From positions 1 to 53,257 of the forward strand of contig CAMLBO010000023.1 of the NCBI GenBank assembly GCA_946478305.1: 53,257 nt of DNA, read 5' to 3'. The DNA is from an uncultured Enterobacterales bacterium. GTDB taxonomy: Bacteria > Pseudomonadota > Gammaproteobacteria > Enterobacterales > Enterobacteriaceae. The notes below the pieces were generated by a model. The model worked only from the letters and a program-made list of their open reading frames with translations, was not told the DNA's origin and did not search any database. The translations under genes and the position numbers were made by a program. Shown here one piece after another: positions 27,667-37,489 of this stretch; the first letter of the stretch is position 1, and each line of letters opens with the position of its first letter.

Positions 27667-29031
27667 GTGATTAGCGTTTTCGACATGTTCAAGGTCGGGA
27701 TTGGCCCTTCCAGTTCCCATACTCTGGGCCCCATGAAAGCCGGCAAACAGTTCGCTGATGACCTGCTCGAAAAGGGCATGATGGCTGACGTGACGCGTGT
27801 GGGCGTGGACGTCTACGGTTCACTCTCGCTGACCGGTAAAGGGCACCACACCGATATCGCCATTATTCTTGGGCTGGCGGGGAATAAACCCGATACCGTG
27901 GATATTGACGGCATTCCGCATTTTATTCGCGATGTTGAGCAGCGCCAGCGCCTGCCGTTAGGTGAAAACCATCATGAAGTGGATTTCCCACGCGATACCG
28001 GCATGGTGTTCCGCGGAGAGAATTTACCTAAACATGAAAACGCGATGCAAATCCACGCGTTTGCCGGTGACAAGCTGGTTTACAGCAAAACGTATTACTC
28101 CGTCGGTGGTGGCTTCATCGTTGATGACGAGCATTTCGGCCAGCCGGTTCTCAATGAGGTCAGCGTACCTTATGCCTTTAATTCAGCCAGTGAAATGCTG
28201 GGAAAATGCAAAGAGACCGGGCTGTCACTGTCCGGACTGATGATGCAAAACGAACTGGCGCAGCACAGCAAGCAAGAGATCGAGCAATATTTCGAGACTA
28301 TCTGGCACACCATGCAGGCCTGTATCGATCGCGGTCTGAATACCGAAGGGGTTTTACCTGGCCCGCTGCGCGTGCCGCGCCGTGCCTCTGCCCTGCGTCG
28401 CATGCTGGTCTCTAACGATAAGCTGTCCAATGATCCGATGAACGTGATTGACTGGGTCAATATGTTCGCACTGGCGGTGAACGAAGAAAACGCCGCAGGG
28501 GGGCGTGTCGTCACCGCGCCGACCAACGGCGCCTGCGGGATTGTGCCGGCCGTGCTGGCCTATTATGACCAGTTTATTGAATCGGTCAGCCCGGATATAT
28601 ATCTGCGCTACTTCCTCACCTCGGGAGCCATTGGCATTCTGTATAAAATGAATGCATCAATTTCTGGCGCGGAAGTCGGTTGTCAGGGTGAAGTGGGCGT
28701 AGCCTGCTCAATGGCAGCGGCAGGACTGGCGGAGCTGTTGGGTGGAAGCCCGGTTCAGGTCTGCATTGCCGCAGAAATTGGCATGGAGCACAATCTCGGG
28801 CTGACTTGTGACCCGGTTGCCGGTCAGGTACAGGTTCCCTGCATTGAGCGCAATGCGATTGCCTCAGTGAAAGCGATCAACTCGGCGCGTATGGCATTAC
28901 GCCGTACCAGTGAACCACGGGTATCCCTCGATAAGGTTATCGAGACGATGTACGAAACGGGCAAGGACATGAACGCTAAATATCGCGAGACTTCCCGTGG
29001 TGGTCTGGCCATTAAAGTACAATGTGACTAA
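27667..29031 (+). CDS. sdaA: L-serine dehydratase 1
   Basis: Iron-sulfur serine deaminase (serine to pyruvate and ammonia), 454 residues, equal in length to E. coli SdaA. The N-terminal FDMFKVGIGPSSSHT motif and the C-terminal cysteines of the 4Fe-4S site (NGACGIV, VGCQGEVG, LTCDP and VPCIERN region) are present. The start is GTG27667, with AGGAG eight bases upstream, matching the E. coli N terminus; the frame is open 15 codons further up but without a ribosome site. Confidence 0.96.
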   Translation: MISVFDMFKVGIGPSSSHTLGPMKAGKQFADDLLEKGMMADVTRVGVDVYGSLSLTGKGHHTDIAIILGLAGNKPDTVDIDGIPHFIRDVEQRQRLPLGENHHEVDFPRDTGMVFRGENLPKHENAMQIHAFAGDKLVYSKTYYSVGGGFIVDDEHFGQPVLNEVSVPYAFNSASEMLGKCKETGLSLSGLMMQNELAQHSKQEIEQYFETIWHTMQACIDRGLNTEGVLPGPLRVPRRASALRRMLVSNDKLSNDPMNVIDWVNMFALAVNEENAAGGRVVTAPTNGACGIVPAVLAYYDQFIESVSPDIYLRYFLTSGAIGILYKMNASISGAEVGCQGEVGVACSMAAAGLAELLGGSPVQVCIAAEIGMEHNLGLTCDPVAGQVQVPCIERNAIASVKAINSARMALRRTSEPRVSLDKVIETMYETGKDMNAKYRETSRGGLAIKVQCD

Positions 29032-29367
29032 TCAGTCGCACCTGTAGCCTGTCAGCAGCATCCCTTTTCTTTGGTGAAAACCGGGATGCTGCCGCAGGAA
29101 ATATTCCACACTGCAGCGCCTACGGTGAGATCACCTCTATTAACAAAAACCCTCTGTATTATCAGGAAAACTCTTCCCCGGCTCTTGCATTGGACCTCGG
29201 TGCTGCGGCATTCTGATTGCTTTGCGAAACACAGATTGCCTCATATTTTCAGGTTACGAAAACCCAACAAACCATAAGCTACTATAACCAGTAAAGGTAA
29301 ACATAGGGGTCGTTTTAAGTGACAACGTCACACTTGCGCAAAATATTGAAATACAAGGATTAGCCTG
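29032..29367. other. Intergenic region sdaA-pdeD
   Basis: 336 bases without a convincing gene. It contains a perfect 10-bp inverted repeat with an 18-nt loop (gcagcatccc 29055-29064, gggatgctgc 29083-29092), probably the sdaA transcript 3' end although no T tract follows. The rest should carry the pdeD promoter. Confidence 0.6.
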
Positions 29368-30942
29368 ATGCCTTTCAACCAGATTGCGCTCGCGAAATAT
29401 CGCTACTATCGCCTGGCTCTGGCTGCGGGGATGGGGCTACTAACGCTCATTCTGACTCTCGGCATTCGTATTTACGAACAAACGCGGGTAATCAACCAGG
29501 ATCAGGAACGGGTTGCCCGACATACGATTCAAAAATTAGAAACTCTTTTACAGCCTGCCAACGCCGTTTCCTTCGACAAACTCATTCAGTCTGGACAGAA
29601 TTGCTCCACTCAGCAACCTGTGTTGCAGCAGGTCGTGGCCCGGTTACAGACCCTTCGGGCTATTGCAGTGGTCAGAAATGGCAAAATCCTGTGCTCCAGC
29701 CTTTCAGGCACGGTGAATTATGATTTCAACCAATTGCTACCTCAACTCGCGCTCGGTGCGAGCCACCTCCAGCTTCGTGCTTCAGATAACATGTCCAACG
29801 CCATTCCTACGTTAGTGTTATGGCGTGCACAAGCCAGTGACAAAAGCAGCGGCCTGCTGTTTGTTTATAACATCGGCGTACTGGCGAATTTCCTGCTTGA
29901 ACCTCAGCCTCCTTACGCCAGCAGCATTGTGCTGAATGTGATGAATAGCAGTCTTGAGTACGATAAAAATCAGATCGCGCCAAGCGATGCCCTGGATCAA
30001 ACGCCGATACTCTCCTCAAGTTCCAACAATTATGATTTCTCCGTCTCCATTTATGGCAATGACGCTGCGACGCTAGCCTGGAGTGAACTACCGGCTCATC
30101 TGCCGCTATCACTGCTCATCAGTCTGCTGACCGCATTTGCTATTTACCTGCTGTCCGGCAGTCGTATCAGTCTCGCCTATCCTATCAGCCATGCCATTTC
30201 TCATCGTGAATTCCAGGTTTACTGCCAGCCGATCATCGATAGCGCTGACGGCCGCTGCGTCGGCGTGGAAACGCTGATGCGCTGGAAGAATCGCCGCCAG
30301 GAGTGGGTATCGCCGGATGTATTTATACCTCTGGCTGAACAACACGGTCTGATCATCTCTCTGACCCGCTATTTGCTCAAACAGGTGAGTGGGAATCTGG
30401 CACTTTTTCCGGCAAGACCCGATTTTTACATCAGCATCAACGTTGCCGCTCAGCACTTTGACGACATGGTGATCGTCGATGATATTCGTCAGTTATGGCT
30501 ATCAGCAGCCCCTGCGCTATCGCTGATGCTGGAGCTGACAGAGCGGACCCGTTTGCAGGAACTCAGCACCGAGCAGATAAGCGCACTTAAGGAGATGGGC
30601 GTGATGCTGGCCATTGACGATTTCGGCACCGGGCACAGTTCCCTGAGTTACCTGAAGACCCTCAATCCTGATGTGCTGAAAATTGATCGCGCCTTTACCG
30701 CCTCCATCGGCACAGATGCCATTAATGCAACCGTGACCGATACGATTATCACCCTCGCTCAGCGGCTGAATCTGAAACTGATTGCCGAGGGCGTGGAGAC
30801 CCGCGAACAGGCCGAATATCTGCGTAAGCGCGAGGTTGATTCATTGCAGGGTTACTATTTCGCCCGACCGATGCCCATCGACATTTTCCCGTTATGGCTG
30901 GAGCGCTATGAAAAAGCTGATTTTTCGGTCTCTTCGCTGTGA
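29368..30942 (+). CDS. pdeD: CSS-type c-di-GMP phosphodiesterase PdeD
   Basis: 524-residue membrane phosphodiesterase degrading c-di-GMP. A first membrane helix (about 16-36) is followed by a periplasmic CSS-motif domain with the redox-sensitive LCSSL (about 110) and another cysteine at SGQNCS. A second helix lies near 250-265 and an EAL domain fills about 275-515. The EAL signature reads ETL (GVETLMRW), a tolerated E-x-L form. DDFGTGHSSLSYL, KIDRAF, EGVET and QGYYFARP are all intact, so activity is expected. Position between sdaA and yoaE is as for E. coli yoaD/pdeD. AAGGA precedes ATG29368. Confidence 0.93.
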   Translation: MPFNQIALAKYRYYRLALAAGMGLLTLILTLGIRIYEQTRVINQDQERVARHTIQKLETLLQPANAVSFDKLIQSGQNCSTQQPVLQQVVARLQTLRAIAVVRNGKILCSSLSGTVNYDFNQLLPQLALGASHLQLRASDNMSNAIPTLVLWRAQASDKSSGLLFVYNIGVLANFLLEPQPPYASSIVLNVMNSSLEYDKNQIAPSDALDQTPILSSSSNNYDFSVSIYGNDAATLAWSELPAHLPLSLLISLLTAFAIYLLSGSRISLAYPISHAISHREFQVYCQPIIDSADGRCVGVETLMRWKNRRQEWVSPDVFIPLAEQHGLIISLTRYLLKQVSGNLALFPARPDFYISINVAAQHFDDMVIVDDIRQLWLSAAPALSLMLELTERTRLQELSTEQISALKEMGVMLAIDDFGTGHSSLSYLKTLNPDVLKIDRAFTASIGTDAINATVTDTIITLAQRLNLKLIAEGVETREQAEYLRKREVDSLQGYYFARPMPIDIFPLWLERYEKADFSVSSL

Positions 30943-30966
30943 TTTATGCGGGCTGAAAGGCATAAA

Positions 30967-30993
30967 AAACGGCGACCGAAGTCGCCGTTTTTA
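30967..30993. terminator. Bidirectional terminator between pdeD and yoaE
   Basis: aaacggcga (30967-30975) pairs with tcgccgttt (30982-30990), with A and T tracts on the outer sides. Confidence 0.88.
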
Positions 30994-31020
30994 TTCATGC
31001 AAAAGTACGCAATAACAGAA

Positions 31021-32577
31021 TTATTCGTCTTCGCGCCATTCATCCATTTTGGCTTTGGTAATACGTACTCGGTCAATACGGTACTCCGAGACGTCGAGGA
31101 TCTCAAACGTCAGCGGCGGCATGCTGATGATTTCACCAGCCTCCGGCATCTGCCCCGACTGGGAGAGCAGGAAACCGGCCAGAGACGCATAATCCGCCGT
31201 CGGGCTGACCAGGTCAGTGGTATCGAGTACCTGTTGCAGCAAGTGCAGATCGGTCCCGCCTTTGGCGATCCAGCCGTCACCGTCAACGATCACATCCGGC
31301 GTTTCGTCTTCATCCGGGAACTCACCTGCAATCGCCTCAAGGACATCAAGCGGTGTGACCAGCCCCTGAATTACACCAAATTCATTGCTCACCACCACCA
31401 GACGCCCTTTTGCCCTGCGCAATACGGCCAGCAGGTTGATGACATCCATGGTTTCCGGCACGACTATCGGCGGCGTTTTTTCCGCGAAAGCCACAATGTT
31501 CTCACCGTTTTCCAGCGCCACCAGCAGGTCTTTCGCGCGCACGACACCAATCACATCGTCTAGCGAGTGACGGCAAATCGGGAACAGGCTGTGTGGTGTG
31601 TCCAGAAGTTGCATGCGGATTTCCGCCGGAGAGCGTTCACAGTCAACCCAGGAGATCTCCGTGCGCGGCGTCATGATGCTGCGCAGCGAACGTGAGGCCA
31701 GCGTCAGAACGCCGCTTATCATGTGGCGCTCTTCTTCGGCGAAGGTTTCTTTACCTGGTTTTTTCTGATCCTGCTCGTCATCTTCATCCTCATGCTGACG
31801 CTTACCCCCCATCAGTCGCTGAATAGCCTCGGCGGTACGTTCACGCATAGGCCGATTCGACTGACTCTTGAGGAAGTTTCTGCGGGCAATCTGGTTGAAC
31901 AACTCAATCAGAATGGAGAAGCCGATTGCAGCGTACAGGTAGCCTTTTGGAATATGGAAACCAAAACCTTCAGCAATCAAACTCAGACCGATCATCAACA
32001 AGAAGCTTAAACAAAGCACAACCACGGTTGGATGATTGTTCACAAAACGCGTCAGCGATTTGGAAGCCAGCAGCATCACGCCCATGGCGATCACCACCGC
32101 CGTCATCATCACCGCCAAATTGTTCACCATACCGACAGCGGTGATCACCGCATCGAGAGAGAACACGGCGTCAAGCACAACGATTTGTGCCACCACTGAC
32201 CAGAAACTGGCGTAACCGCGATTATTAGTGCCGTGGCTTTCATGCCCTTCCAGCCGCTCATGCAGCTCGGTCGTGGCCTTGAACAACAGAAAGATCCCCC
32301 CCAGCAGCAAAATCAAGTCCCGCCCAGAGAAACTAAACTGCGCAATGTTAAACAGCGGCGTGGTGAGTTTAACCATCCAGGAAATCAGCGATAACAAACC
32401 AAGACGCATGATCAGCGCCAACGACAGACCAATAATGCGCGCTTTATCACGCTGCTTTGGCGGCAGTTTGTCAGCAAGGATGGCAATAAACACCAGGTTG
32501 TCGATACCCAGAACAATTTCAAGTACGACCAGTGTCAGCAAACCGACCCAAATTGAAGGGTCCATTAAAAATTCCAT
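31021..32577 (-). CDS. yoaE: TerC-family membrane protein with CBS and CorC domains
   Basis: 518 residues, the length of E. coli YoaE. An N-terminal TerC-like membrane domain (about 1-240, seven or so helices) carries the metal-site-like [12 protein letters not shown] and [12 protein letters not shown] motifs. A basic/acidic cytoplasmic linker with a charged EDEDDEQDQ stretch, a CBS pair (about 300-420) and a C-terminal transporter-associated CorC/HlyC domain follow. Related TerC proteins export Mn2+; a metal-efflux role here is inference. It is divergent from manX. Confidence 0.94.
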   Translation of the reverse strand: MEFLMDPSIWVGLLTLVVLEIVLGIDNLVFIAILADKLPPKQRDKARIIGLSLALIMRLGLLSLISWMVKLTTPLFNIAQFSFSGRDLILLLGGIFLLFKATTELHERLEGHESHGTNNRGYASFWSVVAQIVVLDAVFSLDAVITAVGMVNNLAVMMTAVVIAMGVMLLASKSLTRFVNNHPTVVVLCLSFLLMIGLSLIAEGFGFHIPKGYLYAAIGFSILIELFNQIARRNFLKSQSNRPMRERTAEAIQRLMGGKRQHEDEDDEQDQKKPGKETFAEEERHMISGVLTLASRSLRSIMTPRTEISWVDCERSPAEIRMQLLDTPHSLFPICRHSLDDVIGVVRAKDLLVALENGENIVAFAEKTPPIVVPETMDVINLLAVLRRAKGRLVVVSNEFGVIQGLVTPLDVLEAIAGEFPDEDETPDVIVDGDGWIAKGGTDLHLLQQVLDTTDLVSPTADYASLAGFLLSQSGQMPEAGEIISMPPLTFEILDVSEYRIDRVRITKAKMDEWREDE

Positions 32578-33191
32578 ATCAGGTCCCGTTATGAGCAGTT
32601 GGATACATAAGACGCAATACGCTCCCGCCAGACATTGTCTGTGGGTAGTGATCTGTGGGGATCAATGGAAACGCTTTCAATGCGACGATAACCCGACCTG
32701 ATAAGGTGAAGTTGCCGGAAAAAAGAGGTGAATAAATAGAGGATAAGTGACGTCGGTGACAGTCCATAGGGAGGGCTGAGGCCCGATACTCCTGTTCAAT
32801 TATTGGGAAAACAACTCTATCAGGAATCATTAATCTCGAAAAGAACGATTTTTTACCGGCAGCATCGTTTTGTAACACCTATGCTGTTTTTATATGCAAT
32901 GTGGTAACGCATTCACTTCAGGTATTTCAATAGCAGACAGAAGTCACAAAATTTATTTTTTCACACACTAAAATAAATCGGGTCGCACAACCTGTTGAGG
33001 TTCTGCACTACAGCCTTTTTATTGTTTATCAGAAAGTAACGCCTTAAACGCAAGGACGTTCTTGAGTCAGTCACTCAAAGAACAGAGCGCAGGGACAGCA
33101 AACATTCGCTGAAGGAATAAAAAGCGGCGGATGAAATCAGCACCATCACTTATGTGCATAACCCTTATAGGGTTAACAGAGGAGGTAGCGA
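32578..33191. other. Divergent regulatory region yoaE-manX
   Basis: 614 bases with no gene. It holds the yoaE promoter, an AT-rich inverted repeat resembling Mlc/NagC operators (32951-32978), and a long manX leader. A small hairpin (taaccct 33159-33165, agggtta 33169-33175) sits directly before the strong GGAGGT ribosome site. Confidence 0.6.
32951..32978. promoter_or_regulatory. Candidate Mlc/NagC-type operator of manXYZ
   Basis: Perfect 9-bp inverted repeat atttatttt and aaaataaat with a 10-bp centre, resembling TTATTTT-N9-AAAATAA sites bound by Mlc and NagC. E. coli manX is regulated by both; the spacing is one base longer than the consensus I recall, so this is a candidate. Confidence 0.55.
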
Positions 33192-34163
33192 GTGAGTATT
33201 GCTATTATCATCGGCACGCACGGGTCAGCAGCAGAACAGCTGCTGAAGACAGCGGAAATGATTTTAGGTGAACAAGACAACGTTGCCTTTATCGATTTCG
33301 TTCCGGGCGAAAATGCCGAAACACTGATTGAGAAATACACGGCAAAGCTGGGCGGGCTTGATACCAGCAGCGGCGTTCTTTTTCTGGTCGATACCTGGGG
33401 TGGCAGCCCGTTTAATGCCGCCAGTCGTATCGTTGTCGATAAAGAAAACTATGAAGTCATCACCGGGGTCAATATTCCCATGCTGGCGGAAACCTTTATG
33501 GCACGTGACGACAATCCGTCCTTTGCGGAATTGGTTGCCATCGCCGTTGAGACCGGCCGTGTTGGTGTCAAAGCCCTGAAAACGCCTGAGCCAGCGGCTG
33601 AACCCGTTGCAGCTCAACCCGCTGTTTCTGCCCCTAAGGCTACTGCACCCGCTAAGCCAACGGGCCCTAATGACCATATGAAAATCGGCCTGGCCCGTAT
33701 CGATGACCGCTTGATTCATGGTCAGGTTGCTACTCGCTGGACCAAAGAAACCAATGTTAACCGCATCATTGTTGTCAGCGACGAAGTGGCTGCTGACCAC
33801 GTGCGTAAAACATTGTTGACTCAGGTTGCCCCTCCGGGTGTGACTGCTCACGTTGTTGATGTGGCTAAAGCTATCCGCGTGTATGACAACCCAAAATATG
33901 CTGGCGACCGCGTGATGCTGCTGTTCACCAACCCAACCGACGTCCTGCGCGTTGTGGAAGGCGGCGTGAACATCACCTCGGTGAATATCGGTGGTATGGC
34001 ATTCCGTCAGGGTAAAACTCAGGTGACTAACGCCGTGTCCGTCGATAAAAAAGATATCGATGCATTCAATCAATTGAATGCAAAAGGTATTGAGCTTGAG
34101 GTGCGTAAAGTCTCTTCTGATAGCCGTGTGAAGATGATGGATCTCATTAATAAGATGAATTAA
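33192..34163 (+). CDS. manX: Mannose-family PTS enzyme IIAB (ManX)
   Basis: 323-residue fused IIA-IIB subunit of the mannose/glucose/glucosamine PTS. The IIA domain (1-130) has phospho-acceptor His10 in GTHG. An Ala-Pro linker (about 131-158) joins it to the IIB domain, with phospho-acceptor His176 in RLIHGQV. It passes phosphate from HPr to the incoming sugar bound by ManYZ. Start is GTG33192 with an excellent GGAGGT site. It is first gene of manXYZ-yobD. Confidence 0.96.
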   Translation: MSIAIIIGTHGSAAEQLLKTAEMILGEQDNVAFIDFVPGENAETLIEKYTAKLGGLDTSSGVLFLVDTWGGSPFNAASRIVVDKENYEVITGVNIPMLAETFMARDDNPSFAELVAIAVETGRVGVKALKTPEPAAEPVAAQPAVSAPKATAPAKPTGPNDHMKIGLARIDDRLIHGQVATRWTKETNVNRIIVVSDEVAADHVRKTLLTQVAPPGVTAHVVDVAKAIRVYDNPKYAGDRVMLLFTNPTDVLRVVEGGVNITSVNIGGMAFRQGKTQVTNAVSVDKKDIDAFNQLNAKGIELEVRKVSSDSRVKMMDLINKMN

Positions 34164-34258
34164 TAAACTCAGCGAATTAAAGTCGCGGACTCCCTCAACG
34201 TTGTCTGTTTTTGATGAGCTTATTTTACTCAGCGTTTTTTGGTCATAGGAGAAGTGCA

Positions 34259-35059
34259 ATGGAGATCACCACACTACAGATTGTGCTGATATTTATTGTT
34301 GCATGTATTTCCGGGATGGACTCCATCCTGGATGAGTTCCAGTTCCACCGTCCGCTGGTGGCCTGTACGTTGATAGGTATTATTCTCGGCGACATGAAAA
34401 CCGGGATCATTATCGGTGGTACGTTGGAAATGATTGCTTTGGGTTGGATGAACATTGGTGCCGCCGTGGCGCCCGATGCCGCCCTCGCGTCGATAATTTC
34501 AACCATTCTGGTTATTGCAGGCGGTCAGTCGGTCGGCGCGGGTATCGCCCTTGCTATCCCACTGGCAGCAGCAGGCCAGGTTCTTACCATCATCGTTCGT
34601 ACTATCACCGTTGCCTTCCAGCACGCGGCTGACAGCGCCGCAGAACGCGGTAATTTAAGTACGCTCTCCTGGATCCACGTTTCGGCGCTGATCCTGCAGG
34701 CAATGCGTATCGCTATTCCTGCCGTTATCGTGGCTGTGTCTGTGGGTACCGAAGTTGTTCAGGTTATGCTCTCTTCTATACCAGAGGTCGTCACCAATGG
34801 TCTGAACATCGCAGGCGGCATGATTGTCGTTGTCGGTTACGCGATGGTCATCAACATGATGCGCGCTGGCTATCTGATGCCGTTCTTCTACCTCGGTTTC
34901 GTTACCGCTGCTTTCACCAACTTCAACCTGGTTGCACTGGGTGTGATTGGTGTAGTGATGGCAGTGCTGTACATCCAGTTGAGTCCTAAATACAACAAGT
35001 CTGCAAATGCAGCGGGACCAGCACAGGGTGTTAACGATCTCGATAACGAATTGGATTAA
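34259..35059 (+). CDS. manY: Mannose PTS enzyme IIC (ManY)
   Basis: 266-residue membrane subunit, equal in length to E. coli ManY, with several hydrophobic segments and family blocks SGMDSILDEFQFHRPLVACTLIG and GGTLEMIALGWMNIGAAVAPD. It forms the sugar channel with ManZ (also used by mannose-type bacteriocins and phage lambda DNA in E. coli). AGGAG precedes ATG34259; the frame from 34211 is open further up but lacks homology. Confidence 0.96.
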   Translation: MEITTLQIVLIFIVACISGMDSILDEFQFHRPLVACTLIGIILGDMKTGIIIGGTLEMIALGWMNIGAAVAPDAALASIISTILVIAGGQSVGAGIALAIPLAAAGQVLTIIVRTITVAFQHAADSAAERGNLSTLSWIHVSALILQAMRIAIPAVIVAVSVGTEVVQVMLSSIPEVVTNGLNIAGGMIVVVGYAMVINMMRAGYLMPFFYLGFVTAAFTNFNLVALGVIGVVMAVLYIQLSPKYNKSANAAGPAQGVNDLDNELD

Positions 35060-35070
35060 GGGTGAAAGAA

Positions 35071-35928
35071 ATGGTTGATCAAACTGCAGTTAGCCAAACC
35101 CCAGAAAAGAAACTAACGCCAGGTGATATCCGTGGTGTGTTCATGCGCTCGAACCTGTTCCAGGGTTCATGGAACTTCGAACGTATGCAGGCACTGGGTT
35201 TCTGTTATTGCATGGTTCCGGCGATCCGTCGTCTTTATCCGGAAAACAACGACGCGCGTAAAGCCGCCATTAAACGTCACCTGGAGTTCTTTAACACCCA
35301 TCCTTACGTTGCAGCCCCTGTGCTCGGCGTTACGCTGGCAATGGAAGAACAACGTGCCAACGGCGCGCCAATTGACGATGCGGCCATCAACGGCCTGAAA
35401 GTCGGCCTGATGGGTCCTCTGGCCGGTGTCGGTGACCCGATCTTCTGGGGTACTGTTCGTCCGGTGTTTGCTGCCCTGGGTGCCGGTATTGCCATGAGCG
35501 GCAGCCTGCTCGGTCCGTTGCTGTTCTTCGTTCTGTTTAACCTGGTGCGTCTGATGACCCGTTACTACGGCGTGTCGTACGGCTATACCAAAGGCGTCAA
35601 TATCGTTAACGATATGGGCGGCGGCTTCCTGCAAAAACTGACCGAGGGGGCATCGATACTTGGCCTCTTTGTCATGGGGGCCTTGGTTAACAAGTGGACA
35701 CACGTCAACATTCCACTGGTGGTATCGACTATCACCGACCAAACCGGTAAAACCAATATTACGACAGTACAAACCATTCTCGATCAGTTAATGCCGGGCC
35801 TGGTTCCGTTACTGCTGACCTTCGGTTGCATGTGGCTGTTGCGTCGTAAAGTGAATGCGCTGTGGATCATCATCGGCTTCTTCGCCATTGGTATCTTCGG
35901 TTACTGGATTGGCCTGCTGGGTCTTTAA
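35071..35928 (+). CDS. manZ: Mannose PTS enzyme IID (ManZ)
   Basis: 285-residue inner-membrane subunit. It shares RSNLFQGSWNFERMQALGFCYCM, GLMGPLAGVGDPIFWGT and the hydrophobic C terminus ending GLLGL with E. coli ManZ. It forms the translocation unit with ManY. ATG35071 (MVDQT) is supported by alignment and AAGGGTG upstream; an in-frame GTG at 35062 is less likely. It begins 11 bp after manY and is followed by a terminator. Confidence 0.96.
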   Translation: MVDQTAVSQTPEKKLTPGDIRGVFMRSNLFQGSWNFERMQALGFCYCMVPAIRRLYPENNDARKAAIKRHLEFFNTHPYVAAPVLGVTLAMEEQRANGAPIDDAAINGLKVGLMGPLAGVGDPIFWGTVRPVFAALGAGIAMSGSLLGPLLFFVLFNLVRLMTRYYGVSYGYTKGVNIVNDMGGGFLQKLTEGASILGLFVMGALVNKWTHVNIPLVVSTITDQTGKTNITTVQTILDQLMPGLVPLLLTFGCMWLLRRKVNALWIIIGFFAIGIFGYWIGLLGL

Positions 35929-35938
35929 TAGCAGACAA

Positions 35939-35968
35939 AACCGGGGGACACTCTTCCCCGGTTTTTTT
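35939..35968 (+). terminator. Terminator of manXYZ
   Basis: ccgggg (35941-35946) and ccccgg (35956-35961), extended by flanking A-T pairs, followed by seven T. Confidence 0.88.
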
Positions 35969-36037
35969 ATGCCCGCTGCATGGGCTATCATGTTGTCCCG
36001 CCGGTTGCACACCCGGTAAGTACGCTGGAGAAGTTTC

Positions 36038-36496
36038 ATGTCCGTCACTGATATCGTCCTCGCCCTTTTCTCTCTTCTGCTGCTGGCGTATGCCGTCTAC
36101 GATGAATTCCTGATGGGGATGAATAAGGGGCCTACCCGCCTCAAGGTCAATCTGCGCCGTCGCAACAAGCTGGACTGCATCATCTTCATTGGCCTCCTGG
36201 CAATTTTGCTCTACAACAACATCAATGCACAGGGAACGGCGGTCACTAACTATTTATTAATCGCCCTGGCACTGATCGCTTTCTATATTTCTTTTATCCG
36301 CTGGCCAAAGTTATTGTTTAAAGAAAGCGGCTTCTTTTATGCCAACGCGTTCATTACTTATGACCGGATCCAAGCGATGAACCTTTCAGAAGATGGCGTT
36401 TTAGTGATTGAACTGGAACAGAGAAAATTATTAATCCGCGTAAACAACATGGATGACCTCGAGAACATTTATAATTTAATGCTTGAAAATCAGTAA
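36038..36496 (+). CDS. yobD: YobD, DUF986 inner-membrane protein
   Basis: 152 residues, same as E. coli YobD, with three hydrophobic segments (about 5-22, 48-62, 70-90) and the conserved cytoplasmic end [35 protein letters not shown]. Function unknown. GGAGAAG precedes ATG36038. It lies between manZ and mntP as in E. coli. Confidence 0.94.
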   Translation: MSVTDIVLALFSLLLLAYAVYDEFLMGMNKGPTRLKVNLRRRNKLDCIIFIGLLAILLYNNINAQGTAVTNYLLIALALIAFYISFIRWPKLLFKESGFFYANAFITYDRIQAMNLSEDGVLVIELEQRKLLIRVNNMDDLENIYNLMLENQ

Positions 36497-36630
36497 GTTA
36501 AATTAAATATGCTATAGGCTATATTTAATAGCCTTATATTTAGTTTATATCCCTTGTCCAAAAACATATATTCGTCATTACGTCCACTCTTTGTGAGTTT
36601 ATTATTTAATCAATGTGATTAATGTGTGTA

Positions 36631-36649
36631 CTTAATGAAAATCATTATC
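36631..36649. promoter_or_regulatory. Fur-like box upstream of mntP riboswitch
   Basis: cttaatgaaaatcattatc matches the 19-bp Fur consensus GATAATGATAATCATTATC at 16 positions. It lies about 75 bp before the riboswitch, in promoter range of mntP. Confidence 0.7.
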
Positions 36650-36717
36650 CTTAAAAACCCTAAACCTTATTTTATTTGTTGTTGTTCTCAATTTAAATAT
36701 TATGTTAAGGTTGCGCC

Positions 36718-36905
36718 GTCATTTGGGGAGTAGCCGGTTTTTGCATCAATTTGCCCTGCGCAAAGTGTGTGAAAGCGCCCGTATCAACATACTCGTTTTA
36801 ACAATAAAACGTGGTGCGGGCAGCCAAGAGGTTGGCGAGACCATAGACGCGTAGCTCCGTCGTAAGGTTGGGGGTGGGCTACGTGTATATGGAAATACCC
36901 GGCCG
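36718..36905 (+). ncRNA. yybP-ykoY manganese riboswitch in the mntP leader
   Basis: The mntP leader contains the conserved loops of the Mn2+-sensing yybP-ykoY aptamer: TTTGGGGAGTAGCC at 36722-36735 and GGTTGGCGAGACCATAGAC near 36830-36848. These are joined by a long variable helix. The downstream GTAGCTCCGTCG...GGGGTGGGCTAC hairpin (36851-36881) precedes the GAGG ribosome site. The E. coli mntP and alx leaders carry the same element; Mn2+ binding is expected to turn on the exporter. Confidence 0.9.
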
Positions 36906-36916
36906 AGGTTACTCTC

Positions 36917-37489
36917 GTGAATTTATCCGCTACGCTTATTCTGGCTTTTGGCATGTCGATGGACGCTTTTGCTGCGTCAATTGGTAAAGGTGCCTCCCTT
37001 CATCGCCCGCGCTTTCGTGAGGCCCTGCGTACAGGCCTAATCTTCGGTATTATCGAAGCGATAACTCCACTTATTGGCTGGGGTATTGGTTTAGTTGCCA
37101 GCAAATACATTATGGCCTGGGATCACTGGGTAGCATTCAGCCTGCTGTTTATTCTTGGCGCACGTATGATTGTCGAAGGTCTGAAAAATAAGCCAGAAGA
37201 AGAGGCCACCAGCCAGCACAGTCACGGCTTCTGGATCCTGGTGGCAACAGCCGTGGGCACCAGTTTAGATGCCATGGCGATCGGCGTCGGTCTGGCTTTC
37301 CTGCAGGTGAATATTCTTCATACTGCATTAGCCATTGGCATGGCGACCATGATCATGGCGACCATCGGTATTATGCTCGGTCGGTTTATTGGCCCATTAT
37401 TGGGTAAATGGGCTGAGGTGCTCGGAGGGGTAGTACTAATAGGTATTGGGTTTAATATCCTGCTCGAACACTTAGGCTATATCGGCTGA
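36917..37489 (+). CDS. mntP: Manganese efflux pump MntP
   Basis: 190-residue inner-membrane Mn2+ exporter (E. coli 188 aa) with six hydrophobic segments in two repeats. Each repeat carries an acidic motif: [14 protein letters not shown] near 13 and [13 protein letters not shown] near 114. GTG36917 is the start, with GAGG nine bases upstream at the end of the riboswitch leader. Its 3' end overlaps the convergent rlmA by 18 bp. Confidence 0.96.
   Translation: MNLSATLILAFGMSMDAFAASIGKGASLHRPRFREALRTGLIFGIIEAITPLIGWGIGLVASKYIMAWDHWVAFSLLFILGARMIVEGLKNKPEEEATSQHSHGFWILVATAVGTSLDAMAIGVGLAFLQVNILHTALAIGMATMIMATIGIMLGRFIGPLLGKWAEVLGGVVLIGIGFNILLEHLGYIG

Noticed and set aside
33264-34259. 331-codon minus-strand ORF opposite manX
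   Set aside because: It is antisense to a clearly real gene, has no ribosome site of note and its sequence (His- and Asn-rich) looks like a shadow of manX codon usage.
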